Positions 1 to 9,239 of a DNA stretch of 64,000 bases are shown here, one piece after another (positions within the stretch are counted from its first letter, which is position 1; each line of letters opens with the position of its first letter). The translations under genes and the position numbers were made by a program. This DNA is from UBA6770 sp965660875. Its GTDB lineage: Bacteria; Bacteroidota; Bacteroidia; Flavobacteriales_G; Salibacteraceae. The DNA lies in the NCBI GenBank assembly GCA_965660875.1, contig CBFIBQ010000011.1, forward strand, positions 30,927-94,926. Reading direction: 5' to 3'. A model generated the notes under the pieces. That model was given only the letters and a program-made list of their open reading frames with translations, did not search any database and was not told where the DNA came from.

Positions 1-597
1 AAGTGGTCAAGAGAAATTAGAATGAAGTCTTGGTCTTTGGGAACCGACTATGCTATGACCTACATTATGGAGCCCGCAAAGGAAAAAGGAACCGTTATGC
101 TGAAGATTGATAAAGAGGTATGGAATTGGATTCCAACGATTGAAAGAACCGTAAAACTGCCTCCCTCTATGATGATGCAATCGTGGATGGGCACCGATTT
201 TACCAATGACGATTTGGTAAAACAATCCAGTATTGTGGTGGATTATACGCACAAGATTGTTGGCGACAGCAGTATTTTAGGTAGAGCGTGTACCAAAATA
301 GAATTGATTCCAAAGGAAGGAGCGCCTGTGGTTTGGGGTAAAATCAACATTTGGATAGACACTGAAAATTTTCTCCAACTTAAAAGTGAAATGTACGATG
401 AAGAGGGTTACTTGATTAATGTGATGAGCGCAAAAAAGATTGGTGCCTTCGACGGAAGAACATTTGTAACCGAAATGGAAATGCTACCGGTAGAGAAACC
501 AGGAAATTCAACAGTACTGATTTACAATGATTTGGAGTTCGATATTGAGATTAGCAAAGATTTTTTTACTACTCAAAATATGAGACGCATTCGATAG
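1..597 (+). CDS. LolA-like outer membrane lipoprotein-sorting protein (5' partial)
   Basis: The frame is open from the first base, so the N-terminus with its signal peptide lies outside the window; the ATG at 22 is probably internal. The visible 198 residues match the LolA-like family (PF17131 type) in the segment with WNWIP and TVKLPP, then MMMQSWMGTDFTNDDLV. Such proteins are periplasmic beta-sheet carriers for lipids or lipoproteins. It is followed after 41 bases by two ABC permeases, an ATPase and an outer-membrane barrel, which suggests it shuttles a lipid-like cargo from the inner-membrane ABC complex to the outer membrane. The family call is fairly firm; the cargo is unknown. Confidence 0.85.
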   Translation, partial: KWSREIRMKSWSLGTDYAMTYIMEPAKEKGTVMLKIDKEVWNWIPTIERTVKLPPSMMMQSWMGTDFTNDDLVKQSSIVVDYTHKIVGDSSILGRACTKIELIPKEGAPVVWGKINIWIDTENFLQLKSEMYDEEGYLINVMSAKKIGAFDGRTFVTEMEMLPVEKPGNSTVLIYNDLEFDIEISKDFFTTQNMRRIR

Positions 598-638
598 CGA
601 ATGCTTAATTTTAATGATGATTGTTCAATTTTTAAAAC

Positions 639-1853
639 ATGTTTCTAAAATTAGCTTGGCGAAATATTTGGCGTAACAAACGCCGGACAGCAATCACACT
701 TGCATCTATCTTTTTTGCTGTAATCCTCTCTACGCTTATGTCGAGTCTCAAAGAGGGAGTTTATGTGAATATGATTAAAAATTCCGCTGGAGATTTTTAT
801 GGATATGCTCAAATTCAGCAAAAAGGGTATTTAGAAGAAAAGACACTTGATTTTGCTTTTGAATACTCAGAAGCTTTAAAAAAAGCCGTTCAATCGAATG
901 CTAAAGTTCAGCAAGGATTGCCGAGGCTTGAAAGTTTTGCCCTCTCCTCCTTTGAACAGGTCAGTAAAGGTGCTTTAGTAGTAGGCGTTGACCCAGAAAA
1001 AGAGCAACTTGGGACTCAACTGCACCAGCGCGTTATCGAAGGGTCGTATTTTACAAAAAACGACAACCAAGTGCTCATTGGTAATGGTTTATCCGAGTAC
1101 TTAAAAGCAAAAGTTGGCGATACCATTGTGCTGCTAAGTCAAGGTTATAGAGGCGTGAGCGCTGCCGGAAAATATCGAATAAAAGGTATTGTGAAATTCG
1201 GCTCTCCTGAAATTAGCAAACAAGTAGTTTTTCTTCCCTTAAAAACAGCACAAACCTTGTATGGCGCAGAGGGTTTAATTACGAACCTTGTGCTTCAAGT
1301 TCCCAATTCGAATGCAGGTATTAAAGTAGCCAAACAACTCAAAAATGAAATTCCTGAAGGTTTGGCAACCTACGATTGGCAAGAGCTAAATCCGAGTTTG
1401 GTAAAAATGATTGAAACTGACCGCACAGAAGGTTATGTCTTCATGTTTATCTTGTACCTAGTAATTTCATTCGGAATATTTGGGACTATACTTATGATGC
1501 TAGCAGAGCGAAAGCACGAATTTGGTGTTTTGGTAGCTATAGGCATGAAGCGTTTTCAATTGGCTGTGTTGGTGTGGTTAGAGGTTATTAGTATTTCGAT
1601 ACTTGGTGCAATTGTAGGCGTAATTGGTGCACTTCCGGTTTGCTTGTATTTCTACTTCTCCCCTATCGAATTAGGCGAAGGCATGAAGGAAATGACCGAA
1701 GAATATGGGTTGGAAGCGGTACTACAAGCTTCTATTGCTCCAGAAATATTTATCACGCAAGGAATTATTGTGTTTTGTTTGGCAGCAACCATAGCTCTTT
1801 ACCCCTTGTTCAAACTATTATCTGTGGATGCCATTGAACAAATGAGAAGTTAA
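639..1853 (+). CDS. ABC transporter permease, LolC/MacB (FtsX) type
   Basis: This 404-residue inner-membrane protein opens with a short WRNIWRNKRR stretch and a first membrane helix (about residues 17-36). A large extracytoplasmic domain follows (about 40-260), then three helices near the C-terminus (about 265-295, 310-340, 370-395). This is the FtsX/MacB/LolC topology of permeases that move lipoproteins or large lipids rather than small solutes. The next gene encodes a paralogue of identical length, so the two probably form a heterodimer like LolC/LolE. ATG start. The next gene begins two bases after the stop. Confidence 0.9.
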   Translation: MFLKLAWRNIWRNKRRTAITLASIFFAVILSTLMSSLKEGVYVNMIKNSAGDFYGYAQIQQKGYLEEKTLDFAFEYSEALKKAVQSNAKVQQGLPRLESFALSSFEQVSKGALVVGVDPEKEQLGTQLHQRVIEGSYFTKNDNQVLIGNGLSEYLKAKVGDTIVLLSQGYRGVSAAGKYRIKGIVKFGSPEISKQVVFLPLKTAQTLYGAEGLITNLVLQVPNSNAGIKVAKQLKNEIPEGLATYDWQELNPSLVKMIETDRTEGYVFMFILYLVISFGIFGTILMMLAERKHEFGVLVAIGMKRFQLAVLVWLEVISISILGAIVGVIGALPVCLYFYFSPIELGEGMKEMTEEYGLEAVLQASIAPEIFITQGIIVFCLAATIALYPLFKLLSVDAIEQMRS

Positions 1854-1855
1854 AT

Positions 1856-3070
1856 ATGAAACTACTGATTAAAATAGCTTGGAGAAACATTTGGCGCAAT
1901 AAGGTGCGCAGTTTCGTGGTCATTACTGCAATTGGTTTAGGGCTCTGGGCTGGTGTTTTTGTTACTGCTTTTGTGCAAGGGATGATGGTGGCTAAAATTC
2001 AATCCATAATTGAAGTTGAAGTTTCGCACATGCAATTTCACGCACAGGGGTTTAGAGACGATTTAAAGACCAGTGCTATTATTCCAAACTCTAAGGAAAA
2101 ACTAGAAGCGTTAAAAAACGACCCTAAAGTTGAAGCAGCCTCAGGACGCCTGATTTCAATGGCAATGATTGGCTCAGCCAATAAAAATGGTTCGGTTCGA
2201 GTGGTTGGTGTAGACCCTGAAAAAGAAACCGAAACCAGTGTACTTCATGAACGCTTGACAGAAGGAGCATATTTCGAAGGGATAAAGAGGAACCCTGTAT
2301 TGATTAGTGAGCGATTAGCAGAAAAATACAAACTAAAATTGCGTTCGAAGCTTGTATTAACCCTTCAAGATAAGGACGGAGAAATTACTGCTGGAGCGTT
2401 TAGAGTTGTAGGGTTATACAAAACCGACAACAATATGTACGACAACCTAAATGTATTTGTCCGAAACAAGGACCTGCGTAAACTGACTAAAATCGATAAC
2501 GATTACCACGAAATTGCAGCAATACTTACTCACCAAGATTTGGCAGAAGAAGTTGCCGGTAACTTCCAAAGCAAATATCCCAATTTAGAAATTTTACCTT
2601 GGCTTGACCTTGCTCCAGGTATGCGTTTAATGTCTGAAATAATAGGACTCTACCTTTACATTATCGTGGGTATAGTGCTGCTCGCTTTGCTGTTTAGTAT
2701 AGTAAATACCATGCTTATGGCTGTTTTGGAAAGAATCAAAGAATTGGGAATGTTGATGGCAGTAGGAATGAACAAAACAAAAGTGTTTAGCATGATTATG
2801 ATTGAAACTGTATTCATGTGTATGCTCGGGGCGCCAATTGGATTTATAATCTCTTATGGAATGATTGAATACTTTGGAAAACATGGCATTGACCTTTCTG
2901 GTGCGGCTTATGAAGATGCTGGGTTTTCTAGTATTATATATCCCTATTTAGAAAATCAAAGTTATTTAGAAGTGACTGGAATGGTGCTCGTTATGGCCAT
3001 TTTAGCAGCCATTTACCCCGCTTTAAAAGCACTACGATTGAATCCCGCAACAGCAATTCGAAAAATTTAA
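1856..3070 (+). CDS. ABC transporter permease, LolE/MacB (FtsX) type
   Basis: The second FtsX-type permease has 404 residues and the same N-terminal WRNIWRNK signature as its upstream neighbour. It has one N-terminal helix (about 17-40), an extracytoplasmic domain containing VVGVDPEKE (also present as GVDPEKE in the neighbour), and three C-terminal helices. The shared landmarks point to gene duplication. It is expected to pair with the upstream permease and the downstream ATPase. Spacing is two bases upstream and three downstream, so the genes are almost certainly co-transcribed. Confidence 0.9.
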   Translation: MKLLIKIAWRNIWRNKVRSFVVITAIGLGLWAGVFVTAFVQGMMVAKIQSIIEVEVSHMQFHAQGFRDDLKTSAIIPNSKEKLEALKNDPKVEAASGRLISMAMIGSANKNGSVRVVGVDPEKETETSVLHERLTEGAYFEGIKRNPVLISERLAEKYKLKLRSKLVLTLQDKDGEITAGAFRVVGLYKTDNNMYDNLNVFVRNKDLRKLTKIDNDYHEIAAILTHQDLAEEVAGNFQSKYPNLEILPWLDLAPGMRLMSEIIGLYLYIIVGIVLLALLFSIVNTMLMAVLERIKELGMLMAVGMNKTKVFSMIMIETVFMCMLGAPIGFIISYGMIEYFGKHGIDLSGAAYEDAGFSSIIYPYLENQSYLEVTGMVLVMAILAAIYPALKALRLNPATAIRKI

Positions 3071-3073
3071 GTT

Positions 3074-3763
3074 ATGAATGTAATAACTACCTCTAAACTC
3101 TCAAAAGTATACGACGAAGGACCTGTGCCTGTTTACGCCGTAAATGGTGTTGATTTAGAAATAAAAAAAGGTGAGTTTACTGCTATTGTAGGCCCCTCTG
3201 GGTCTGGCAAAACTACCCTACTCAACATCATTGGCGGACTGGATAAAGCTTCCTCTGGAAGTGTTAAAATTGGGGCTATTGAAATTGAAGACCTAAGCGC
3301 TAATGAATTGATTGACTTTCGTTTAAAAAACATTGGCTTTGTATTTCAGTCGTATAATTTAATACCGGTATTAACGGCTAAGGAAAATACGGAGTTCATT
3401 ATGCTGTTGCAAGACATTCCAAAAAAAGAACGCGATGCACGAGTTGAAGCGCTACTTACCGAAGTAGGATTGAAAGACCGTATAAACAATCGCCCAACAG
3501 AACTCTCAGGCGGACAGCAGCAGCGCGTAGCAGTTGCAAGAGCTTTAGCTTCAAAGCCACAATTTATTTTGGCTGACGAACCTACGGCTAATCTCGACTC
3601 AAAGTCTACCGCTAACTTGTTAGACATTATGCTAAAACTGAATCAAGAGGAAGACACTACTTTTATTTTCTCAACACACGATCAACGGGTAATCGACCGT
3701 GCTCGCCGAATTATTACATTAGAAGACGGTAAGATTATTTCGGATAAAACTCAAAATGTATAG
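3074..3763 (+). CDS. ABC transporter ATP-binding protein, LolD/MacB type
   Basis: A 229-residue ATPase with all the expected motifs: Walker A GPSGSGKTT (about residue 40), Q-loop FVFQSYNL, signature LSGGQQQR (about 142) and Walker B ILADEPTANLD. The sequence class is that of LolD, MacB and FtsE, which serve FtsX-type permeases and drive extraction of substrates from the outer leaflet of the inner membrane. It directly follows two such permeases, giving a complete complex. The downstream barrel gene overlaps or nearly overlaps its 3' end. Confidence 0.93.
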   Translation: MNVITTSKLSKVYDEGPVPVYAVNGVDLEIKKGEFTAIVGPSGSGKTTLLNIIGGLDKASSGSVKIGAIEIEDLSANELIDFRLKNIGFVFQSYNLIPVLTAKENTEFIMLLQDIPKKERDARVEALLTEVGLKDRINNRPTELSGGQQQRVAVARALASKPQFILADEPTANLDSKSTANLLDIMLKLNQEEDTTFIFSTHDQRVIDRARRIITLEDGKIISDKTQNV

Positions 3764-3806
3764 CATCCCCTCAATCAGTTTTGACGTCATTTCGGAGCAG
3801 TCGGGA

Positions 3807-4997
3807 ATGATGCGAGGAATAAAGGGTACACTACTTCAATGTATTATCGTAACTTTCGTATTCGGTGCCTTCAGTAATTCAAACCTTCATGCCCAAACCA
3901 AATTCAAAGACAAGTTCAATATGAATGGCTATGTAAAGGATATGCATATCTTAAATATCTTCGACAAAGACTCCACCATTCAGGACAACTTCATTCACAA
4001 TCGACTGAATTTTAGATATTACGCCAACAAGAAAATAACTGCCGGCTTAGAGTTTCGAAATCGCTTTTTCTATGGAGAAGCATTAGAAGCAAACCCAATT
4101 TACAAAGACATTATCGGATATGATTTAGGACTGGTAGATCTTTCATTCAATTTATATAGTTCCAAATCCTTTTTGCTAAACAGTACAATAGACCGAGGCT
4201 GGGTGGATTATATGGACGACAATTGGAACATTCGAATTGGGCGCCAGCGGATAAATTGGGGCATTAATCTAGCTTGGAACCCAAACGATATTTTTAATGC
4301 TTACGATTTTACCGATTTTGATTACGAAGAGCGTCCAGGCAGTGATGCCATAAAAATTCAGCGTTTTTTAAAAGGCATGAATAATATAGAAGCCGTTTAC
4401 AAATTCACGGGGAACTATGACACCGATATTTACGCTTTGAAATATGGTTTCAATAAATGGACATACGATTTTCAACTGTTTGCTGCAAAAGCCGAAAAAG
4501 ATGCAGCAGCTGGTTTGGGTTGGGCGGGAAGCTTGAAAAATGTTGGTTTTAAAGGAGAGGCTACTTACTTTCATCCTTATGATCATTTAGACTCTGCTGC
4601 TGGTGTGCTTGGCACTGCTCTTAGCTTTGACTATACCTTTAGAAAAGGGATTTATATAAACTTTGGAACTCTTTTCAATAGCGCTGGACTAGACTCTCCG
4701 GATGCTATAGCCCAATCTGAAATTTTTGCCCAAGGAATTAGTGCAAAAAATCTCTCTCCGAGTCAATTCAGTTATATAGGGCAGGTTTCTGGAAACTTCA
4801 CTCCTTTATTGGGTTGGTCGGGCACTGTTATGTATTTACAAGGAGTAAACATTTTGTTCCTTATGCCCAGTCTCTCCTACTCGGTATCCAATTCATGGGA
4901 CATTAATTTGTTGGGTCAAATTTATGCAGGCGAGCAAAACCAAGTATTCAAAAACTTGGGTTCCTCTGTGTTTCTTCGATTAAAATGGTCGTTTTAA
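3807..4997 (+). CDS. Outer-membrane beta-barrel protein, DUF1302-like
   Basis: The chosen start is the ATGATG at 3807, because it places a classic signal peptide first (basic MMRGIK, a hydrophobic stretch, then LHAQ). An in-frame ATG at 3756 would add 17 non-signal-like residues and overlap the ATPase gene by eight bases. The mature part alternates polar and hydrophobic residues and ends in aromatic phenylalanine (LRLKWSF), as outer-membrane barrels do. The segment GRQRINWG followed by WNPNDIFN resembles the GRQ..NWG...NP.D pattern of DUF1302 porin-like proteins. It probably forms the outer-membrane end of the cassette; the exact family needs a profile search. Confidence 0.75.
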   Translation: MMRGIKGTLLQCIIVTFVFGAFSNSNLHAQTKFKDKFNMNGYVKDMHILNIFDKDSTIQDNFIHNRLNFRYYANKKITAGLEFRNRFFYGEALEANPIYKDIIGYDLGLVDLSFNLYSSKSFLLNSTIDRGWVDYMDDNWNIRIGRQRINWGINLAWNPNDIFNAYDFTDFDYEERPGSDAIKIQRFLKGMNNIEAVYKFTGNYDTDIYALKYGFNKWTYDFQLFAAKAEKDAAAGLGWAGSLKNVGFKGEATYFHPYDHLDSAAGVLGTALSFDYTFRKGIYINFGTLFNSAGLDSPDAIAQSEIFAQGISAKNLSPSQFSYIGQVSGNFTPLLGWSGTVMYLQGVNILFLMPSLSYSVSNSWDINLLGQIYAGEQNQVFKNLGSSVFLRLKWSF

Positions 4998-5098
4998 CTC
5001 ATTTAGGCGAAAACTAATTAGGATTACCTGCATCAGAATAACCCTTGCTAGGGTACTAGATATCTGTTTACAACGACAATAAAAATTATATTTGACCC

Positions 5099-8000
5099 AT
5101 GCGCAGTTTTTTTCGTGCTTACCCATTTATAATAACTTGCTTATTGCTAACGCTAAATGGTTTTGGACAGTTGTTTACAAACGCTGGCACTGATTTTTGG
5201 TTTGCGTTCACAGAAACTCGAGACAGGGCAAATGCAGAATACTGGGTAAACATTACCTCCAACGAAAGTAGCACGGGCACAGTTGAAATCCCAGGTACAG
5301 GCTTTTCACAAAACTTTACGGTATCGCCCGGTCAGGTAGTAAAAATACCTATCCCATCCGCAGATGCCAACATAGTGGGTTCAGACATACACGTTGATCG
5401 AGCCATAAACGTTACATCCACTAGAGAAATTGTAGTGTTTGCAGTAACTCTGGCGAATGCTAGACACGAAGCTTCTTTAATACTTCCAAATTTACCCGGA
5501 CCAAAACGCTATCGGGTCACCTCTCATATATCAGAAACGAGAAGCAATACATTATACGAATCCGAGTTTAATGTGGTGAGTGGCGGTGATACGGTTATCG
5601 TAGACATTACCCCAACGGCAAATATTGCTGGGGGGCGTGCAGCAAATGTCACGTACAGAGATACTATATTGCCCAATCACGTTTATCAAGCACAAGCGGA
5701 TTCGGTCCAAGATGATTTGACAGGTACACTTATAGAGTCCGTTAATGGAAATAGCTTTTTTGTTTATGCTGGAAATGTATGGTCCTCAGTAGTTTGTAGC
5801 CCCGGTACTTTAGATCCATTGTATGAGGCCATGATGCCTACCAATACTTGGGGAACAGACTACTTTGCTATTCCAACTCCAGTTATCAATCTAGATTACG
5901 TTAAAATTACTGCAGACCAAGATTCTACTGATATTTTTAAAGATGGAGCCTTAGTAGCTCAAATAAATGCAGGAGAATTCTTCGATGATACCATCACTGC
6001 TATTCACCATTACACAAGCAATAATTCTATTGCCTTAGGGCAGTTTATGGTAACTGGTCAAAATGGTTGTTCTCAAACCGGCACCGACCCTTCCATGATT
6101 ATGTTAAATGCTACCGAGCAAATGTTCTTAGACTCCATTTCGTTTTTTGCTGTAGATACTAACCTCATCCAAAACCATTATGTGCATGCACTCACAAGAA
6201 CAAGCGATACCGGACTTATGTATTTGGATAGTGTGCAAATGATCGGCTGGACAACATTCCCTCAAAACACTGACTTTTCCTATAAAACAACGAAGATTTC
6301 TGCGGGCTATCATCGGCTTGAAACTAAAGGCTGCGGTTTTATTGCTTACAGTATGGGATACGGTTCAGTTATATCCTACGGTTATGCTGCTGGAGTTTCT
6401 TTAGTAGACTTGAGCAACACCATTCAATTTAGCAACGCCATTAACGGCAGCGATACCATTTGTTTAGGGGATAGTATTCAATTCAAAAGTGTTTCACTTG
6501 AACGCCCCTTGTCCTTTCAGTGGGACTTTGGAGATGGAACCACAGACACCTTAAAAGATCCCGTGCACGCATACAGTCAAAACGGAACATACGTAGTGAG
6601 TTTAACCACTACCTACAGCTGTGGACAAGTTTCGATAAAAGATACCGTAGAGGTACCACCGGCTCCTATAGCCGACCTTGGACCCGACACCACCCTATGT
6701 CAGGGAGACACCTTGGTAGTTAGTGTGAATACAAAGATTTTTGATGCGCTATGGAATACTGGTTCCACAGATAAAGACTTGAGAATATTTAATTCTGGAA
6801 ACTATTGGGTACAAGTTTCAAACTTTTGCGGTTCTGGGTCGGATACGATTAACGTCAATATTTTAACCAATAACTTAATTGACGCAGGCGAGGATACCTC
6901 GATTTGTCAATTTACACCTTACACCTTGGGAGGTGCCATAAATGGCACAAATGCACTAAACTTTGTTTGGTCTCCTGCGGTTGACTTAGACAGCTCCACT
7001 TCTGGAAATCCTGTGCTTATTCCCTCTTCTGCAGGTGCACTGAGTTATGTTGTTTCTGTGGTATCTGGAAATTGTAACTTATCAGACACTGTGGATATCG
7101 TTGTAAAAAGTAATCCAATAATTGAGGCGGGTGATGACATTGTAATTTGTTCGGATACTGCTGCTAATTTACAACTAGGTGGGTCGCCTACGGGACCTTC
7201 TTCATCTAGCTATGTTTGGGGACCTGCAAATAAACTGGTGAATGCAAACAGCGCAAACCCTGTTACAAAAGATCCGTTTGAAAGAACGTACTATTTATTA
7301 GCAGCAGATACGAGTGGTTGCCAGTCAGTAGACTCGGTTAAAGTGAGTACATTCAGTATCAAAGTAGCCACAGATGAAATAAAATGTGGAGGCGATACTG
7401 CCAAAATTAGTGTGTATGATGTAATTGGGTCAGCTCCATTTAGTTATAAATGGTCCCCCGAACGTTTCTTAAGTCAAGATTCTGCTGCTGCACCATTTGC
7501 ATTTCCAGACTCTAATACTCAATTTACTGTTGTTGTTAGTGATTCATTGGGCTGTAAAGATTCTGCTGCGGTAATTGTAAATGTAAGCGAAGCAGCAAAC
7601 GCGTCGTTTTATAACACAGCCAAATCAGGTTGTGAAGACGGTATCATAACCTCATTTGCAATAGACTCTAGCGCATTGAATTATACCTGGATATTAGACG
7701 GCGTTGAAATTGGTGAACAACGGGCTGTTTCATTTGATGCCACCCAAAGTGTAGATTACAACTTGCAGTTGGTTGTGCAAACCATAGAAAACTGTATCGA
7801 TACCTCAATACAGATTTTGAATATTAACGAGACTGACTTATCGTTTAATTCCGATAGTATTGCCAATGTTTTTACACCAAATGGAGACGGTATTAACGAT
7901 TTGATAGACTTTTCGATGGGCAGTAACTTTGCCGACTGCAGCACGGTTTACGTTTATAATCGCTGGGGTGCTTTGGTATTTGAATCTATCAATGGATATC

Positions 8001-8113
8001 CGATTTGGGACGGCAGAACGTATTCTGGAAACATTTGCGACGAGGGCGTTTATTTTTACCGACTGGATGTAAAAGAAAAAAGCTACCAAGGTCACGTAAC
8101 CCTCATTCGATAG
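5099..8113 (+). CDS. Large secreted protein, IgGFc-binding-like N-terminus, PKD domain, T9SS type B (CHU_C) C-terminus
   Basis: This 1004-residue protein carries a signal peptide (cleavage near NGFGQ). Residues ~25-430 contain GTDFWFAF, the repeated sandwich segments and the polar LPNLPG region of IgGFc-binding N-terminal-like domains. A PKD domain follows near 475-520 (WDFGDGTTDT, then HAYSQNGTY), then several Ig-like SPAVDL/WGPANKL repeats typical of gliding-motility adhesins. The C-terminus (about 920-1004) has NVFTPNGDGIND, YNRWGALVFE, WDGR and YFYRL, the type B sorting domain recognised by the T9SS. It is probably a cell-surface or released adhesin. It lies 101 bases after the barrel gene and may have its own promoter. 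Confidence 0.88.
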   Translation: MRSFFRAYPFIITCLLLTLNGFGQLFTNAGTDFWFAFTETRDRANAEYWVNITSNESSTGTVEIPGTGFSQNFTVSPGQVVKIPIPSADANIVGSDIHVDRAINVTSTREIVVFAVTLANARHEASLILPNLPGPKRYRVTSHISETRSNTLYESEFNVVSGGDTVIVDITPTANIAGGRAANVTYRDTILPNHVYQAQADSVQDDLTGTLIESVNGNSFFVYAGNVWSSVVCSPGTLDPLYEAMMPTNTWGTDYFAIPTPVINLDYVKITADQDSTDIFKDGALVAQINAGEFFDDTITAIHHYTSNNSIALGQFMVTGQNGCSQTGTDPSMIMLNATEQMFLDSISFFAVDTNLIQNHYVHALTRTSDTGLMYLDSVQMIGWTTFPQNTDFSYKTTKISAGYHRLETKGCGFIAYSMGYGSVISYGYAAGVSLVDLSNTIQFSNAINGSDTICLGDSIQFKSVSLERPLSFQWDFGDGTTDTLKDPVHAYSQNGTYVVSLTTTYSCGQVSIKDTVEVPPAPIADLGPDTTLCQGDTLVVSVNTKIFDALWNTGSTDKDLRIFNSGNYWVQVSNFCGSGSDTINVNILTNNLIDAGEDTSICQFTPYTLGGAINGTNALNFVWSPAVDLDSSTSGNPVLIPSSAGALSYVVSVVSGNCNLSDTVDIVVKSNPIIEAGDDIVICSDTAANLQLGGSPTGPSSSSYVWGPANKLVNANSANPVTKDPFERTYYLLAADTSGCQSVDSVKVSTFSIKVATDEIKCGGDTAKISVYDVIGSAPFSYKWSPERFLSQDSAAAPFAFPDSNTQFTVVVSDSLGCKDSAAVIVNVSEAANASFYNTAKSGCEDGIITSFAIDSSALNYTWILDGVEIGEQRAVSFDATQSVDYNLQLVVQTIENCIDTSIQILNINETDLSFNSDSIANVFTPNGDGINDLIDFSMGSNFADCSTVYVYNRWGALVFESINGYPIWDGRTYSGNICDEGVYFYRLDVKEKSYQGHVTLIR

Positions 8114-8146
8114 GTTCAGCTTCGCTCACCTAGCTTACTTATTTCA

Positions 8147-9124
8147 CTATAGTTGAGCCAATACATTATTCAGCAGAGATAGACTGTATGCATTTATTTT
8201 ACTATGCTTTGGCATCCAACCCAGCAAGAACCTCACAAAATCTGCATATGCAACAGCGTAAAGGGACCGCCACTCCTCTTCCAGCGCATCGATTTCATAT
8301 AGGGCATGTTGCTCGGTTTCTAACAATCTTTTTCTTAGTTCCAAAAAATAAACATCTAAAAAGTGCGGAACGAAATTTTGAAGTTCGTCACCAGAAAGGC
8401 AACTACTCAAAAAATAAGCAACATCTTTAATGCCGCAACCGCCACCTACATACTGAAAATCAACCGCTGCTACTTTTCTGCTCTGCTCCGAGAAGCAAAA
8501 ATTAGCAAGTTTAGCATCACCATGTACTATGGTTTTATACTTAGAGTCATTTAATAGATTATCTATAATTTGAGCCTTTGACCTAAGCTCGGGGTGTTCC
8601 AATTGCTCGAATTCGTCGGGTCTAGTAGCTAAGTTCCAATAGGTTCCAACCTCCCATAGCCCTTTAGCCTCCTGATGAAGAAATGTGCTGTGGAAATTTG
8701 CCAACCATTTTAAGCACAATTCAATACTGGAGAAATCCACGGATTCCTTTTGCACTGGAAAGTTTGATTGCAGATCTTCCATTATAATCCACTGTTGATC
8801 ATCTGCTGCGTAGGATCCTAAAAATTCTGGCACTTTACATAGATTGCCACATCTTGTGCTCCAGTGCTCATACCAATGACTTTCTACCCTATACGATTCA
8901 ACTTTGCGCTGATGAGAAAAGTTAGTATTCCAGCCTCTAGGGTGGTTTTTTACCTTGCTTAAGTCAATGGATTTAATTACAACGCTTTGAAAGCCTTCGT
9001 TATTGGTCAGTTTATACCGTGAAATATCCCCATAGTCACTCCACAACTTTTGAATGAGCTCCTTTTCGGAATAACCGGACGCTCCTGTGCGTTTTAAAAA
9101 ATAAGTTTCAAAGTCTTTATGCAT
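8147..9124 (-). CDS. Aminoglycoside/choline-kinase-like phosphotransferase
   Basis: This 325-residue cytoplasmic protein has the protein-kinase-like phosphotransferase core. The catalytic loop reads VHGDAKLAN (HGDxxxxN pattern, about residue 200), followed by the metal-binding segment AVDFQYVGGG and then DVAYFL. An upstream WIIMEDL resembles the hinge of the ecdysteroid-kinase-like and choline/ethanolamine kinase families. The substrate cannot be told from sequence. It is convergent with the T9SS type B gene (33 bases between stops) and divergent from the methyltransferase gene, so it is probably a single-gene transcript. Confidence 0.75.
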   Translation of the reverse strand: MHKDFETYFLKRTGASGYSEKELIQKLWSDYGDISRYKLTNNEGFQSVVIKSIDLSKVKNHPRGWNTNFSHQRKVESYRVESHWYEHWSTRCGNLCKVPEFLGSYAADDQQWIIMEDLQSNFPVQKESVDFSSIELCLKWLANFHSTFLHQEAKGLWEVGTYWNLATRPDEFEQLEHPELRSKAQIIDNLLNDSKYKTIVHGDAKLANFCFSEQSRKVAAVDFQYVGGGCGIKDVAYFLSSCLSGDELQNFVPHFLDVYFLELRKRLLETEQHALYEIDALEEEWRSLYAVAYADFVRFLLGWMPKHSKINAYSLSLLNNVLAQL

Positions 9125-9239
9125 ATCAAGCGTTATAAGTGCAAAGAAACAGTTTTGTAATTGATATTCGGAACGACTGAATCAACCTAAATCTCGATAT
9201 TGGTTTAAATTTGAAGAAAGGTAAATCAGTAATAAAAGT

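Noticed and set aside
5040..5065. ACCCT/AGGGT hairpin between the barrel and the type B protein gene
   Set aside because: A five-base stem with no T-tract is too weak to call a terminator.
8188..8554. Plus-strand open frames inside the phosphotransferase gene
   Set aside because: They are short, overlap each other, and lie antisense to a gene with a clear kinase catalytic loop.
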